Source: JBLHGN01 sp047616325 | GTDB taxonomy: Bacteria > Pseudomonadota > Gammaproteobacteria > Pseudomonadales > Cellvibrionaceae | NCBI GenBank assembly: GCA_047616325.1 | Contig: JBLHGN010000047.1 | Location: forward strand, 1-17,415 | Length of the DNA: 17,415 bases | Reading direction: 5' to 3' | Part shown: in pieces, positions 6,710-14,367 of the stretch | How the letters are laid out: each line of letters starts with the position of its first letter | How positions within the stretch are numbered: position 1 is the stretch's first letter | Position numbers and translations under genes: made by a program | Notes under the pieces: model-generated | Told to the model about the DNA's origin: nothing | What the model saw: the letters and a program-made list of their open reading frames with translations, nothing else | The model's database searches: none

Positions 6710-6718
6710 ACGTTAACT
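6652..6718 (+). repeat. Short attC site, copy of 660-726
   Basis: Left core GCTTAAC, right core GTTAACT. The internal sequence is identical to the site at 660-726. The right core now joins a vapC cassette start rather than the MAPEG cassette. Confidence 0.85.
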
Positions 6719-6782
6719 TAAATCCAGTCTTCTAAGCTAATATTTGCAATTCGGGAAAATTCCTTTGTGTTATTAGTTACTA
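6718..6782 (-). pseudogene. vapC: 3' remnant of vapC
   Basis: 65 bp identical to 2908-2972, encoding about the last 21 residues of VapC (ending ISLEDWI). Identity stops abruptly after AGTTACTA, where repeat-like sequence begins. A second vapBC cassette once followed this XRE cassette and was cut by a later insertion or deletion. Confidence 0.85.
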
Positions 6783-6926
6783 CAAAGATAGAGGGTCAGG
6801 TCTTGCCTTTTTCCCTAGTGCCGTTTAGAGAGTTTTGACAGAAGTAAGATGTTAATTGATTTCTGCTGAAATCAATGGGGTCAGAGTCGTTGATTTCTGA
6901 TTAACAAATGGGGGTCAGACCCCCAT
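6783..6926. repeat. RAYT/REP-type repeat remnants
   Basis: Contains GGGTCAGGTCTTGCC (6794-6808) and GGGGTCAGAGTCG (6878-6890). ATGGGGGTC-A-GACCCCCAT (6908-6926) is a perfect 19-bp palindrome. GTTAATTGATTT and TTGATTTCTGATTAAC form a wider inverted repeat. Such GGGTCAG sequences are familiar near REP-associated tyrosine (Y1) transposases. No transposase gene remains here. Confidence 0.4.
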
Positions 6927-7192
6927 TAAATTTTGATGTTCCGAAAGGCTGGTTGGAAAAAAACTTATTTCTACCTATGGCTACGACGTGTAGTCATCCT
7001 TATTATGTTGTAAAGAAGGATGTTGACTATTCGGGCCGTGAATTTGTTTGTATTCTGAGCAACTTGTCTATTGGCGGTTTCGAGTTACTTGGTTATGTTT
7101 TTCTGGTTAAAGGTAAGGTTAATAGTGTTTCCATATTCCTCAACGAAGATATCGTAGATATCTACTCTTCGGACATCTGTTCTCTTCACTGA
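6908..7192 (+). CDS. Unrecognised ORF fragment
   Basis: 94 codons. The ATG falls inside the GGGGGTCAGACCCCC palindrome, so the first few residues are probably not original. The rest (from about FDVPKGWLEK to VSIFLNEDIVDIY) has protein-like composition and no relative I recognise. The end runs into the istA remnant at about 7190, so it is probably cut at both ends: the residue of a cassette gene or of element cargo. Confidence 0.35.
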   Translation: MGVRPPLNFDVPKGWLEKNLFLPMATTCSHPYYVVKKDVDYSGREFVCILSNLSIGGFELLGYVFLVKGKVNSVSIFLNEDIVDIYSSDICSLH

Positions 7193-7448
7193 TCAACTTG
7201 TCTTGATTGCTTTTCAAAATATTTTTGATGTGTTTTAGTCGATATAGTTTTTTATGATTGGCTATCATGCAGGCATTTTTCAGACTACAGTCATCATACG
7301 ATTTAGATAAGCTCAACAGTCCCAAGCAAGCGCGATACGCTTGTTCTGGATGGTCTTTTTGTTCCAATACTGACTTCACCCAAATCACTACTTCTGCACC
7401 AATGGATTGTGCCCAATTTAGCAAGCGACCCGGCGTCCACTCTAAGTG
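7190..7448 (-). pseudogene. istA: istA 3' fragment (IS21-family transposase C-terminus)
   Basis: Reads HLEWTPGRLLNWAQSIGAE, then KDHPEQAYRACLGLLSLS and LKHIKNILKSNQDKLI. This is the C-terminal end of IS21-family IstA. It directly continues the fragment at 8262-9481 once the element at 7451-8261 is removed: the HQKHL end of that part joins HLEW here. The expected last residues and all of istB are missing, so the left end of the IS is deleted at about 7190. Confidence 0.75.
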
Positions 7449-7450
7449 TG

Positions 7451-8261
7451 TGTAAAAGCGCGGTTATTTGCCGCTGTTTTCAAAAATACCTATTTTGCAT
7501 TCGATTTATTATTCATATTTAATATTATTATTGATAGCTGTGGAGTTCGTGGAAAAGGTGGCGAAGCTGTTGGCAAGCTCGTGGATAACTTTGAGCATGC
7601 GAAAAAGTTATCCAACAGCTTGCCAATGGCTTCGCCACCGCTCTCAGCGAGCTGAGATTTCCACAAATCCACAGACCCTGCAGCTATCGAGCTGTCAGAT
7701 AATAAAACGCGACACAGCGGCCCTGTGGAGCCTGAGAACCACCGATTAAAATTATGGAAAAAAATGCCCGCCTCTACAATTGCACTAGGTGCCATTCGAT
7801 AGTATTCATTTGTCGTCAATGCGACCGAGGCAATGTTTACTGTGATGGAGGTTGGCCTATCGCTAGCGCAGCTGCAAGACGCACGGCGTCTAGTCGTTAT
7901 CAGAAGACCTTTGAAGGGCGACTGAAACACGCCGCTAGACAGCGCCGGTACCGGGAACGCCTAAGGGAAAAAGTGACGCATATGGGTTCTCTGCATAACC
8001 TTCTACATGATTTACTGAGTAGCGGGATGAAAAAGCAAAAAACTATCACTTCTTCTGTCGCCTCAATTAACACAACTACAATTATTTGTTCATCCTGCAG
8101 TGCGGGGTGCTCCCCATTCTTGCGCCGTAACTTTTTGCGCAGTCTTTGTTAGCTCCATAACTCAACTTGTACCATAGTTAAAATCAATAACCTCAATAAC
8201 GATGATTGAGATTCGTCTATTAGACAGCGGCAAATAACCGCGCTTTTACACCGGCGCTAAC
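7451..8261. mobile_element. IS66-like element inserted in istA
   Basis: The ends carry a 27-bp perfect inverted repeat (TGTAAAAGCGCGGTTATTTG + CCGCTGT) at 7451-7477 and 8224-8250. On the right the repeat extends outward to GTTAGCGCCGG, ending near 8261, close to the IS66 pattern GTAAGCGCCGG. istA codons flank both sides. The adjoining 8 bp, AAGTGTGT (7443-7451 region) and AAGGTGTT (8262-8269), are similar but not identical, so the target duplication is imperfect. No tnpA, tnpB or tnpC is present. The only gene is a small Cys-rich protein. A strong hairpin spans 7557-7639 (arms GGTGGCGAAGC/GCTTCGCCACC). Confidence 0.55.
7754..8152 (+). CDS. Cys-rich IS-associated protein
   Basis: 132 residues. 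The N-terminus has paired Cys motifs (CTRCH, CRQCDRGNVYC) resembling a small zinc ribbon. A basic Arg-rich helix follows (RYQKTFEGRLKHAARQRRYR, about 54-73), then a VTHMGS motif and a second Cys pair (CSSCSAGC) followed by SPFLRRNFL. I recognise this layout as a family commonly found beside insertion sequences, often poorly annotated; its function is unknown. The Cys and basic regions suggest nucleic acid binding. In the usual form the second cysteine of the early part is part of YCS-C; here it reads YCDGGW, so the second metal site may be damaged. It is the sole gene of the surrounding element. Confidence 0.55.
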   Translation: MEKNARLYNCTRCHSIVFICRQCDRGNVYCDGGWPIASAAARRTASSRYQKTFEGRLKHAARQRRYRERLREKVTHMGSLHNLLHDLLSSGMKKQKTITSSVASINTTTIICSSCSAGCSPFLRRNFLRSLC

Positions 8262-9481
8262 AAGGTGTTTTTGATGCCGCCTGGGCATATGTTCAGGCAC
8301 CGTTGTCATTCCACGATAATACTTTCGAGCATGACTGCTGACACGCTTACCAAAGAAATAGAACGCTACTATAGTAGACTTTTCGTGAATTTCGATGGTC
8401 TCGCCAACAAGATGATGCGGGACTAAATAACAGTGTTTATCAAACTGAATATGGTAATCAATGTTAACTTTTACGGACTTGATTTCAGTGTATTCATAGG
8501 GGTGTTTAGGAGGCGATGACAGGACTGGTTTGTCGATGGATTCGAAGCCTTCTTTACGCGTACCGTTGAGTTTCTGGTAAGGTTTGTTATTGACCTCTTC
8601 AAGCAACGACTGGATACACCGGTTAAGTTCATTTAAGGAAAAAATGTATGGTGGCGTAGCCTGGATAAAATCCAACGCTCAACAATTTGAACGCCGATTT
8701 CCGCTTTACTTTTATCTTGAGGCTTTCTCGGGAGAGCTGAGATAATCACTGTACTGTAATGCTCTGCCAGTTGTTGATAAGCCGAATTTAAATCGGGATC
8801 ATAACGGCACGATCGTCTCACTCCGCTGCGTAAATTGTCTGGAACAAGCAATTCAGGTACGCCTTCAAAAAACTCAAGTGCGCGCACATGGCTGTCTGTC
8901 CAATCGATGAGTTTTTGGCTACGTGTCGCTTACGGAAAAATATAATTTGATGCACCGAGTACGGCGAAAAAATTTTGAGAATCAACAAATTAACCAGTTG
9001 CCTCGCTGACAATGGGTACCGTTTGTCCTGCATAATCCACAAAACATTTTTCACCGGCTTTGTGAACTTGACGCATGGAACGTTTTTGCTTTTTTACCCA
9101 AGCGTTATAGAGCCGACAGTAGCGCGAATAACTGTAGCAAGCATCGGCATGTTGCTCGGCATATTCTTCCCATAATAGCTGTTTGGTCATTCCCTTACGA
9201 CTAAGTTCACGGTGAACTTCACTCCAGTCAGGCAGCTCGTACAAGGTTGCAGGTAGGGATTTTTGGGCAGGATAAAACAGTTCGGTTAATTGCTTTTCAT
9301 TCAACGACTGGACTCTTTCCCAGCTCAATTGAAGTGCCGTAGCTTGCTTGATAACGCCCTGGATTGCGCCCAGGCTGACGTTAATAACCTTCTGAATTGC
9401 GCGCATGGACAGCTTGGCTTTAAGCTTAAGCCGGAGTATTTCTCGTAACTTTTTCATTGATAGTCTCTTACTTGGCATCAT
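8262..9481 (-). pseudogene. istA: istA 5' part (IS21 transposase), frameshifted
   Basis: Starts at MMPSKRLSMKKLREILRLKL with the IS21 helix-turn-helix. It reaches the catalytic core with the first Asp in CFVDYAGQTVPI, then loses frame at about 8990. Readable IstA resumes in other frames: ALEFFEGVPELLVPDN (second Asp) and KSKAEIGVQIVERW (Glu), then after about 8640 FSLNELNRCIQSLLEE through MPRRHQKHL. At least two or three indels break it, so it is non-functional. The C-terminus continues at 7448-7190 beyond the inserted element. IstA would catalyse DDE strand transfer with the helper ATPase IstB, which is absent. Confidence 0.85.
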
Positions 9482-9628
9482 CTTCCCCTTGGTTAAAAAG
9501 GGGGAAGATTAGCAGTAGTAGGAATCAATGAGAGGAAGGATTATCTGAAGTGACTAATCAATGGAGGGAAAGCGTAAAAGTGTTCACGATGCGCGCCAAT
9601 GGTTGTTCATGATGGGCGCGAGTACGCA

Positions 9629-9901
9629 ATAGGCGTATTTTCGTGAGAGTCGATCGGGTGAGTGGACATATAAGCGATCAACTAGCCCTTGGGCTACTTT
9701 ATCTCTTAACAGTTCTAAAGCAGGACGAATCAGCGTAGCTCCGCTGTAGCCATTATCAACAAATTTGTTGTTATTAAGAAGCGTCCCGCCATCAACGGCA
9801 ATACGACGTTCAAGTGCTACAATTTGGCTTTCGATGGTGTTTGCTTGAGCCTGCTTTTCTGAGGAAACTCGTGCATAAAGGGCATTATTGATCATGGTCA
9901 T
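9629..9901 (-). pseudogene. Large serine recombinase, N-terminal catalytic part
   Basis: About 91 residues of a resolvase/invertase catalytic domain: LYARVSSEKQ (nucleophilic Ser), TIESQIVALE, FVDNGYSGATLIRPALELL, and SPDRLSRKYAY. Family members continue with the rest of the catalytic domain and a long recombinase/zinc-ribbon C-terminus. Here the frame enters the IS21 end right after KYAY and terminates at 9584. The remainder is not found to the left, consistent with deletion after insertion. Its start overlaps the small upstream gene (9885-9901), so the two formed an operon. It is probably the remains of a recombinase-encoded mobile element. Confidence 0.8.
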
Positions 9902-10067
9902 TTATATTCTCTATTTCGGTCTCTTGTAAGTCAGAGGAAAGCGGACTCTTGGGCTGAAAATGGGGGTTGGGCGCCAGTAATTCATACGCATCCAATAAGT
10001 GGGTTGCTGCAAAGCGATTGGGTTCATACGTGATTCTCACCGATAACTCCTCACGTTTTTTGGCCAT
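9885..10067 (-). CDS. Small protein upstream of serine recombinase
   Basis: 60 residues starting MAKKREELSVRITYEPNRF, with a recognisable AATHLLDAYELLAP segment and an acidic tail. Small ORFs with this start, overlapping the recombinase, occur in other recombinase-encoded elements as far as I recall; the function is unknown. The start is supported by AGGAG seven bases before ATG. It overlaps the recombinase by 17 bases. Now orphaned, since its partner is broken. Confidence 0.55.
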   Translation of the reverse strand: MAKKREELSVRITYEPNRFAATHLLDAYELLAPNPHFQPKSPLSSDLQETEIENINDHDQ

Positions 10068-10235
10068 CGTGACTCCTGTTAACCAATAGATGTTGTGCGT
10101 TATCTATGGGGGCAAACAGGTTGAGGAAGCTTGTGGTTGATGTTGAATCGTAGGAATAAGGCTGACGATAGGATGGGACCAGGACGGATCGATCAATGAT
10201 TCGCCAATACTCTAGATTGTTTGCAACATTGTTGT
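10068..10235. other. Spacer with no recognised gene
   Basis: The upstream region of the small recombinase-operon gene, then sequence joining abruptly to the group II intron maturase fragment at about 10236. It probably contains the element end and the deletion junction. I see no attC core or clear terminal repeat. Confidence 0.4.
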
Positions 10236-10993
10236 AGGAGTAGTCTCACCGATCCTGTGCAATATGACACTTGACGTGCTGGAAGATCTTGTAAAAGTGG
10301 GTAGAAATAAAAAGGTTCGGAAATTAAACATCGTTCGCTATGCGGATGGTTTTATTATTACCGGTGCCACCCCAGAGATCTTGCTCAACGAGATTAAACC
10401 TGACGTGGAAGCGTTTCTCGCCGAGCGCGGACCTGTGCTGTCCGATGAGAAAACTAAGCTGAGTCATATAGATGACGGTTTTAACTTTCTGGGAACAAAT
10501 ATCAGAAAGTATAACGGGAAACTATTAATTAAACCCGAAGATGGGAAAGCACGTGCACTACTGGATAAAGTGACAGAGTTTATGAAAGGCCATATAGGAA
10601 TACCCTTTCATGTTATGTTGCTAAAGCTCAACCAGATAATAGGGAGCTGGGCTTACTCCTACCGTAAAGTTTTGGCCAAGAAGCGTATGTCGTACAACGA
10701 CAGTCGTATGTATTTTATTGTTAAGAAGTGGTTGAAACGAGAGCATCGTTCGAAAACGTGGGCCGGGATATTGAAGCGCTACTACAGGCGTCTAAAGGGC
10801 CGCGTTGAATATAGTTCTGAATACTTTACGGCTAGTTCCGATTCGCTATCACATTAAGGTGCGTGCGGATGCGAACCCTTACGATCCAGCATTTGATGAT
10901 TACTTTGAAGGAAGGGAAAGGATACAGAAGTACTCGTCCATCAAATATCGGATGAAGATAAACTCGACATCCCTTAAAATCTTGGTAGCATGA
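10236..10993 (+). pseudogene. ltrA: Group II intron reverse transcriptase/maturase, 3' part
   Basis: Readable from GVVSPILCNMTLD (RT block 4), upstream of the first ATG. VRYADGFIITG is the YADD box with the second catalytic Asp changed to Gly. SHIDDGFNFLG, the thumb and maturase domain X follow (LNQIIGSWAYSYRKVLAKKR, KTWAGILKRYYRR). A frameshift at about 10835-10845 breaks it; the other frame continues VPIRYHIKVRADANPYDPAF, the usual start of the C-terminal endonuclease region, and ends without the Cys pairs. The N-terminal half of the RT is missing. It is inactive on three counts: truncation, D to G and frameshift. Confidence 0.85.
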
Positions 10994-11052
10994 GGTTAAA
11001 CTATGTTGAACATCAATGGGCGGGTCGTGCAATATCGGCCTTTGAAGGGCTT

Positions 11053-11086
11053 GAGCCGTATGATGGGAAACTATCACGTACGTTTC
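11053..11086 (+). ncRNA. Group II intron domain V (first intron)
   Basis: GAGCCGTATG...ACGTACGTTTC is a 34-nt domain V hairpin with one apparent G to T change in the 3' arm (normally GTACGGTTC). A G10 run and a GGGCCGTAAGGCCC stem follow as domain VI, and the intron 3' end falls near CCTACCC at about 11130. This places the maturase fragment in a real intron 3' end. Confidence 0.7.
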
Positions 11087-11159
11087 TTAGGGGGGGGGGC
11101 GGGCCGTAAGGCCCCGACCTACCCGGTCTCATAATAATTTAACACTAAGGTAGAAAGTA

Positions 11160-11537
11160 GTGGAAATAGATAAGTCGATTAATGTCTTCGGTGAAGAGTT
11201 AGAGTTATGTGGTGATAATCCCATTACTGGATTTTACCGAGATGGAAAATGTAATACTTGTGATGATGATGTTGGTTCGCATACTGTCTGCGTAGAAACG
11301 TCTCAGAAATTTCTTGAATATTCCAGGTTTAAAGGTAATGATTTGTCTACTCCAATGCCAGAATTTGATTTTAAGGGGTTAAAGCCTGGAGACAGCTGGT
11401 GTTTATGCGCAGCTCGATGGTTGGAGTCCGTGGAAAGCGATATGGCACCTAGAGTTCATCTACAAAGAACTCATATAAAGGCATTAGAAATTGTGCCAAT
11501 GGAATTATTAAAAAAATATGCAGTGGACTTAAATTAG
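11160..11537 (+). CDS. DUF2237 family protein
   Basis: 125 residues, full length for the family: NVFGEELELCGDNPITGFYR, a Cys pair (C39, C42), DDDVGSHTVCVETSQKFLEY, GNDLSTPMPEFDFKGLKPGD, SWCLCAARWLES, and a C-terminal THIKALEIVP. Conserved Cys and His residues suggest metal or redox chemistry, but the biochemical role is not established. The start is GTG at 11160 after AAGGTAGAAAGTA. It is intact and lies between the first intron's 3' end and attC 11551-11664, so it is a cassette gene whose own left boundary was taken over by the intron. Confidence 0.9.
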   Translation: MEIDKSINVFGEELELCGDNPITGFYRDGKCNTCDDDVGSHTVCVETSQKFLEYSRFKGNDLSTPMPEFDFKGLKPGDSWCLCAARWLESVESDMAPRVHLQRTHIKALEIVPMELLKKYAVDLN

Positions 11538-11550
11538 TCCTCCGGGCGAG

Positions 11551-11664
11551 AGCCAACAAAGCGCTCCATTTGCCACCGAAACTACGGATTCTTTCATGTA
11601 ACGCTTCGCTTATTTTACACAAAAAAACGCTCCGCTCCGGTGGCACGTGAGCTTGGCGTTAGCA
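11551..11664 (+). repeat. attC recombination site
   Basis: Left core AGCCAAC, right core GTTAGCA. Arms GCGCTCCATTTGCCACCG and CGGTGGCACGTGAGC. Confidence 0.88.
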
Positions 11665-11669
11665 CACGG

Positions 11670-11941
11670 TCAGGCATTTCGGCATTGTTTCACGTCATCC
11701 GTTAGCCAAGACTTTATGAGGGATTGATATGGCATATCTCTTTTGTGTGCTTCAATTTTAATGCTATCTAGCAAGCCCTCTGGGAGCCTAAGCGAAATAG
11801 TTTTTGTTGATGGTTTTAAGTTTGGCAAGCTGCTCGCTTGGCCTTACCCCAGTCAACAAAATCGCTAGAGTCGTTGTTTTCCCAAAACTCGCGCTCTTCG
11901 GTTTCACTTTTAAATTGGGGTACGGATTTAGTTTTGGTCAT
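11670..11941 (-). pseudogene. brnA: BrnA antitoxin, frameshifted
   Basis: MTKTKSVPQFKSETEEREFW then SSDFVDWGKAKRA is a typical BrnA/CopG-antitoxin N-terminus. The frame then ends at QT. One base later the frame gives PNLKPSTKTISLRLPEGLLD and PYQSLIKSWLTDDV, the ribbon-helix-helix DNA-binding half. A single missing C in TGCCAA (about 11824-11828) explains the break. The start overlaps the brnT stop by 14 bases. As read, it would make only a 42-residue N-terminal peptide that could bind toxin but not DNA. Confidence 0.8.
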
Positions 11942-12227
11942 AAGCTTTCCTCTCTTTTCTGTGCATGTCCCGAGCGAAGATAACACGGACAAGTGTATTG
12001 CCTAAGCGCAAAGTACAGGTGGTGTGTAACAGTCTTCCTGTGTCTGTCTTACCCAGCGCATGGTATCGGGCCTCGTTAGTGCTGTGCTTTGTATCCTCTA
12101 GTACCAGCAAAGGCTGGTTAAAAAACACTTGCTCGGTCTCAAATCGGCTAACTATATGTTTTTCAGCGCTTTTTCGCTCGTTTCCAGAGTCCCAGTCAAA
12201 GCCAGGTATTAGGTTCCAATCAATCAT
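11928..12227 (-). CDS. brnT: BrnT ribonuclease toxin
   Basis: 99 residues with the BrnT layout: GFDWDSGNERKSAEKHIVSR, FFNQPLLVLEDTKH, ARYHALGKTDTGRLLHTT, VRVIFARDMHRKERKAYD. BrnT has a RelE-like fold and cleaves RNA, halting translation. As usual for this system the toxin gene comes first and the antitoxin second. It is reversed relative to the array and has its own palindromic operator at 12231-12251. Full length and open, while its antitoxin is frameshifted. Confidence 0.88.
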   Translation of the reverse strand: MIDWNLIPGFDWDSGNERKSAEKHIVSRFETEQVFFNQPLLVLEDTKHSTNEARYHALGKTDTGRLLHTTCTLRLGNTLVRVIFARDMHRKERKAYDQN

Positions 12228-12230
12228 GGC

Positions 12231-12251
12231 TGTATATTGCCATCATATACA
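12231..12251. promoter_or_regulatory. brnTA operator palindrome
   Basis: TGTATAT-TGCCATC-ATATACA is a perfect 7-bp inverted repeat three bases before the brnT start codon. It is the likely site for BrnA-mediated autorepression. Confidence 0.6.
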
Positions 12252-12262
12252 TTTGCGTCAAG

Positions 12263-12374
12263 TGCTAACAAGCAGCTCAATCAGGCCTCCACTGCGTTGC
12301 TCGCACTTGTGCTTTTCCGCTACGCTAGCACAAAACAATCAACTCTGTTCCGGCTGCTTAGCTGGGCGTTAGAG
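12263..12374 (+). repeat. attC recombination site
   Basis: Left core TGCTAAC, right core GTTAGAG. Arms AGCAGCTCAATCAGG/CCGGCTGCT and GCACTTGTGCT/AGCACAA. The second group II intron begins immediately after, or within, the right core. Confidence 0.85.
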
Positions 12375-12925
12375 CGTCAAGTTTAATCTTGATGCGTCTG
12401 CAGGCTGCAAGTCCCTGCCGGGAAAGGTTTAACCAACCACCCGTATCGAGTGTTGCGCTTGTGGCGGAAAGAGTCTTCGAGCTCGAACAAAACAAGTGAA
12501 GCATACACAGAGAAATGTATAGGCCGTAGGGGTCACGCAGACCCTAAGAACTGGCATAGCAATGCAGCTTTAAACAGTGTGTTGAGGTCGACGAGGGGTT
12601 TAACGCCCGCCGAAGTCAACACAGAAGCATCCGAATTGGTAAGAATGTGGAGGGCCTCCGGAGTCAAAAGGTTGTGGCATGTACATAGAGATGCATTTGA
12701 GAACTTGAGATACCCATTTACACCCCACACGACATTATTTGCGAGTGCTGAATTGCTAAAGACACGAAACATTGTGGAGACGGGATTACGCTGGAACTTG
12801 CGAGTAATTATGACGCGTGTGGAAAGCTGCGAGTTCTGTAAAAGGAATAGTGGCCGATGGTTAAATGGGAGTCGGATCAACCATAGTACTCTGAGCTTGG
12901 GAGAGCCAACTACATGGGGAAGGAT

Positions 12926-14295
12926 TTGACGGAAGTACGTAGCTTGCAAAGGTCACTCATACCCGACGCTGAAGATTGGTAGTACTATGAGCTTCCCTCA
13001 CTGCGAGGAATAGCCAAGAAAGCAAAGCAAGAACCGGAGCATCGCTTTCGTGATTTGTCGCGTTGTCTGGATAAAGAACATCTAGCGCACGCATTTGGTC
13101 GGATGAACAAGAAGGCAGCACCTGGGGTGGATAAAGTCACCTACTAGGACTATCAAAAATATTTTGATAGCAACACTGACGACTTAATTGAACGATTAAA
13201 AAGACAGAGCTACAAAGCGAGACTGGTGAAAATGAAACACATACCCAAAGCACCTGGAAAAACGAGGCCCTTATGGCTTTCTGTGTTGGAGGATAAACTT
13301 CTTCAGACCGCAGGGAGTTATTTGTTGGGAGCAATATACGAGTAAGATTTCTATGACTTTAGTTATGGCTATCGCCCCAACCGCGATGCACGTCGAGCTG
13401 CTGATGACCTTGCGGTCAGGCTCCAGTTTGGGCGTATTAAATATATCGTAGAGGCTGATATAAAAGGATTTTTCAATCATATTGATCATGATGTCTTACT
13501 TGAATTTATTGCAAAACGCGTGGACGACAAACGATTTTTACGTTTGATATCCAAGTGGCTGAAAGCCGGTATATTAGAAGAATATTGTGACGTTGTGGTG
13601 CCTGAAGAGGGAACCCCGCAAGGGGGAGGTATCTCACCCTTTTTTATTAAAAGAAAGCTGGCCAATATCTATCTTCACAACGTTATCGATGAGTGGTTTG
13701 AAAAAGAAGTAAAGCCACGATGCGACGGCGATGTATTTATCTGTCGGTACGCAGATGATTTTTCCTGTGGTTTTCAGTACAAAAGCGACGCAGAGAAGTT
13801 CTACGAGGTTTTGCCAAAGAGGTTGAAGAAGTATAACCTTGAGGTGGCCGAAGAGAAAACAAAATGCATTCGCTTCAGTCGTTTTAATCCAACGATGGAG
13901 AACGCATTCACCTTCCTAAGTTTTGACTTCTATTGGGGCAAGGACAAGGGTGGGGAAGTGCGATTGTTTCGTCAAACAGCCAGGAAAAAGTTACACACTA
14001 CGAAAGCAACCTACAGTGAGTTTGTCAAAAAGTTTCGGCATATGAAAACGTCGGAACTGATGGGTTTACTGACAGTGAAGCTGCGAGGCACTATAATTAT
14101 TTTGGTGCAGTCGGAAACTTCTATAGCCTGTACTCGGTATACGATCACGTAGTAAAATTGCTGTACAAATGGTTAAATCGACGTAGCGGAAGGAAAAGTA
14201 TCACGTGGGCCAATCTAAAACGGCTTATTAAATACCGATCGCTTGCGTTTCCTCAGTGCAAACAAAGACAAACGGATAAACGGGTATGGATGTAA
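12926..14295 (+). pseudogene. ltrA: Group II intron reverse transcriptase/maturase, decayed
   Basis: A full-length maturase can be read from TTG at 12926 (ancestral ATG likely) but has stops at 12980 (TAG), 13145 (TAG) and 13343 (TAA). Blocks in order: NKKAAPGVDKVTY, KMKHIPKAPGKTRPL, FSYGYRPNRDARRA, VEADIKGFFNHIDHD (catalytic Asp), GTPQGGGISP, CRYADDF (catalytic pair intact), NLEVAEEKTKCIRFSRF. About 15 bases are inserted after GGGISP. A frameshift at about 14085 breaks VKLRG from HYNYFGAVGNFYSLY; the other frame runs through KWLNRRSG to 14295. No C-terminal endonuclease. Inactive unless helped by another maturase. Confidence 0.85.
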
Positions 14296-14334
14296 TGATG
14301 GATGCTATGCACTGCGAGAGCGAGTACGGCCGAG

Positions 14335-14367
14335 GAGCCGGATGCGGGAAAACCGCACGTCCGGATC
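14335..14367 (+). ncRNA. Group II intron domain V (second intron)
   Basis: GAGCCGGATGCGG-GAAA-ACCGCACGTCCGGATC is a well-formed domain V hairpin with a GAAA loop, 40 bases after the maturase stop. It looks intact, so the ribozyme core could still be splicing-competent with a maturase supplied in trans. Confidence 0.8.

Larger units (their letters stand above)
7190..9628 (-). mobile_element. IS21-family insertion sequence, truncated and interrupted
   Basis: The right end lies near 9628, where the serine recombinase frame breaks after KYAY. IS21-like subterminal repeats TGTTCACGATGCGCGC (9579-9594) and TGTTCATGATGGGCGCG (9604-9620) lie just inside, about 25 bp apart. It carries a broken istA. 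istB and the left end are absent. An IS66-like element sits inside istA. A hairpin TCTTCCCC/GGGGGAAGA (9481-9508) lies in the istA leader. Confidence 0.6.

Noticed and set aside
7490..7930. Minus-strand 146-codon frame inside the IS66-like element
   Set aside because: It covers the hairpin and runs antisense to the recognisable Cys-rich gene. Low-complexity Ser/Ala composition.
8250..8266. CGCTAACAAGG as an attC left core
   Set aside because: It is the outer end of the IS66-like repeat joined to istA codons. No matching right core or palindrome follows.
12450..12949. Open frames on both strands (159 and 138 codons)
   Set aside because: They lie in the structured 5' RNA part of the group II intron. 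No domain similarity or ribosome site supports them.
12926..14295. In-frame TAG/TAG/TAA in the intron maturase as stop-codon recoding
   Set aside because: Two different stop types plus a frameshift and a small insertion occur together, and nearby genes use normal stops. Ordinary decay explains it better.
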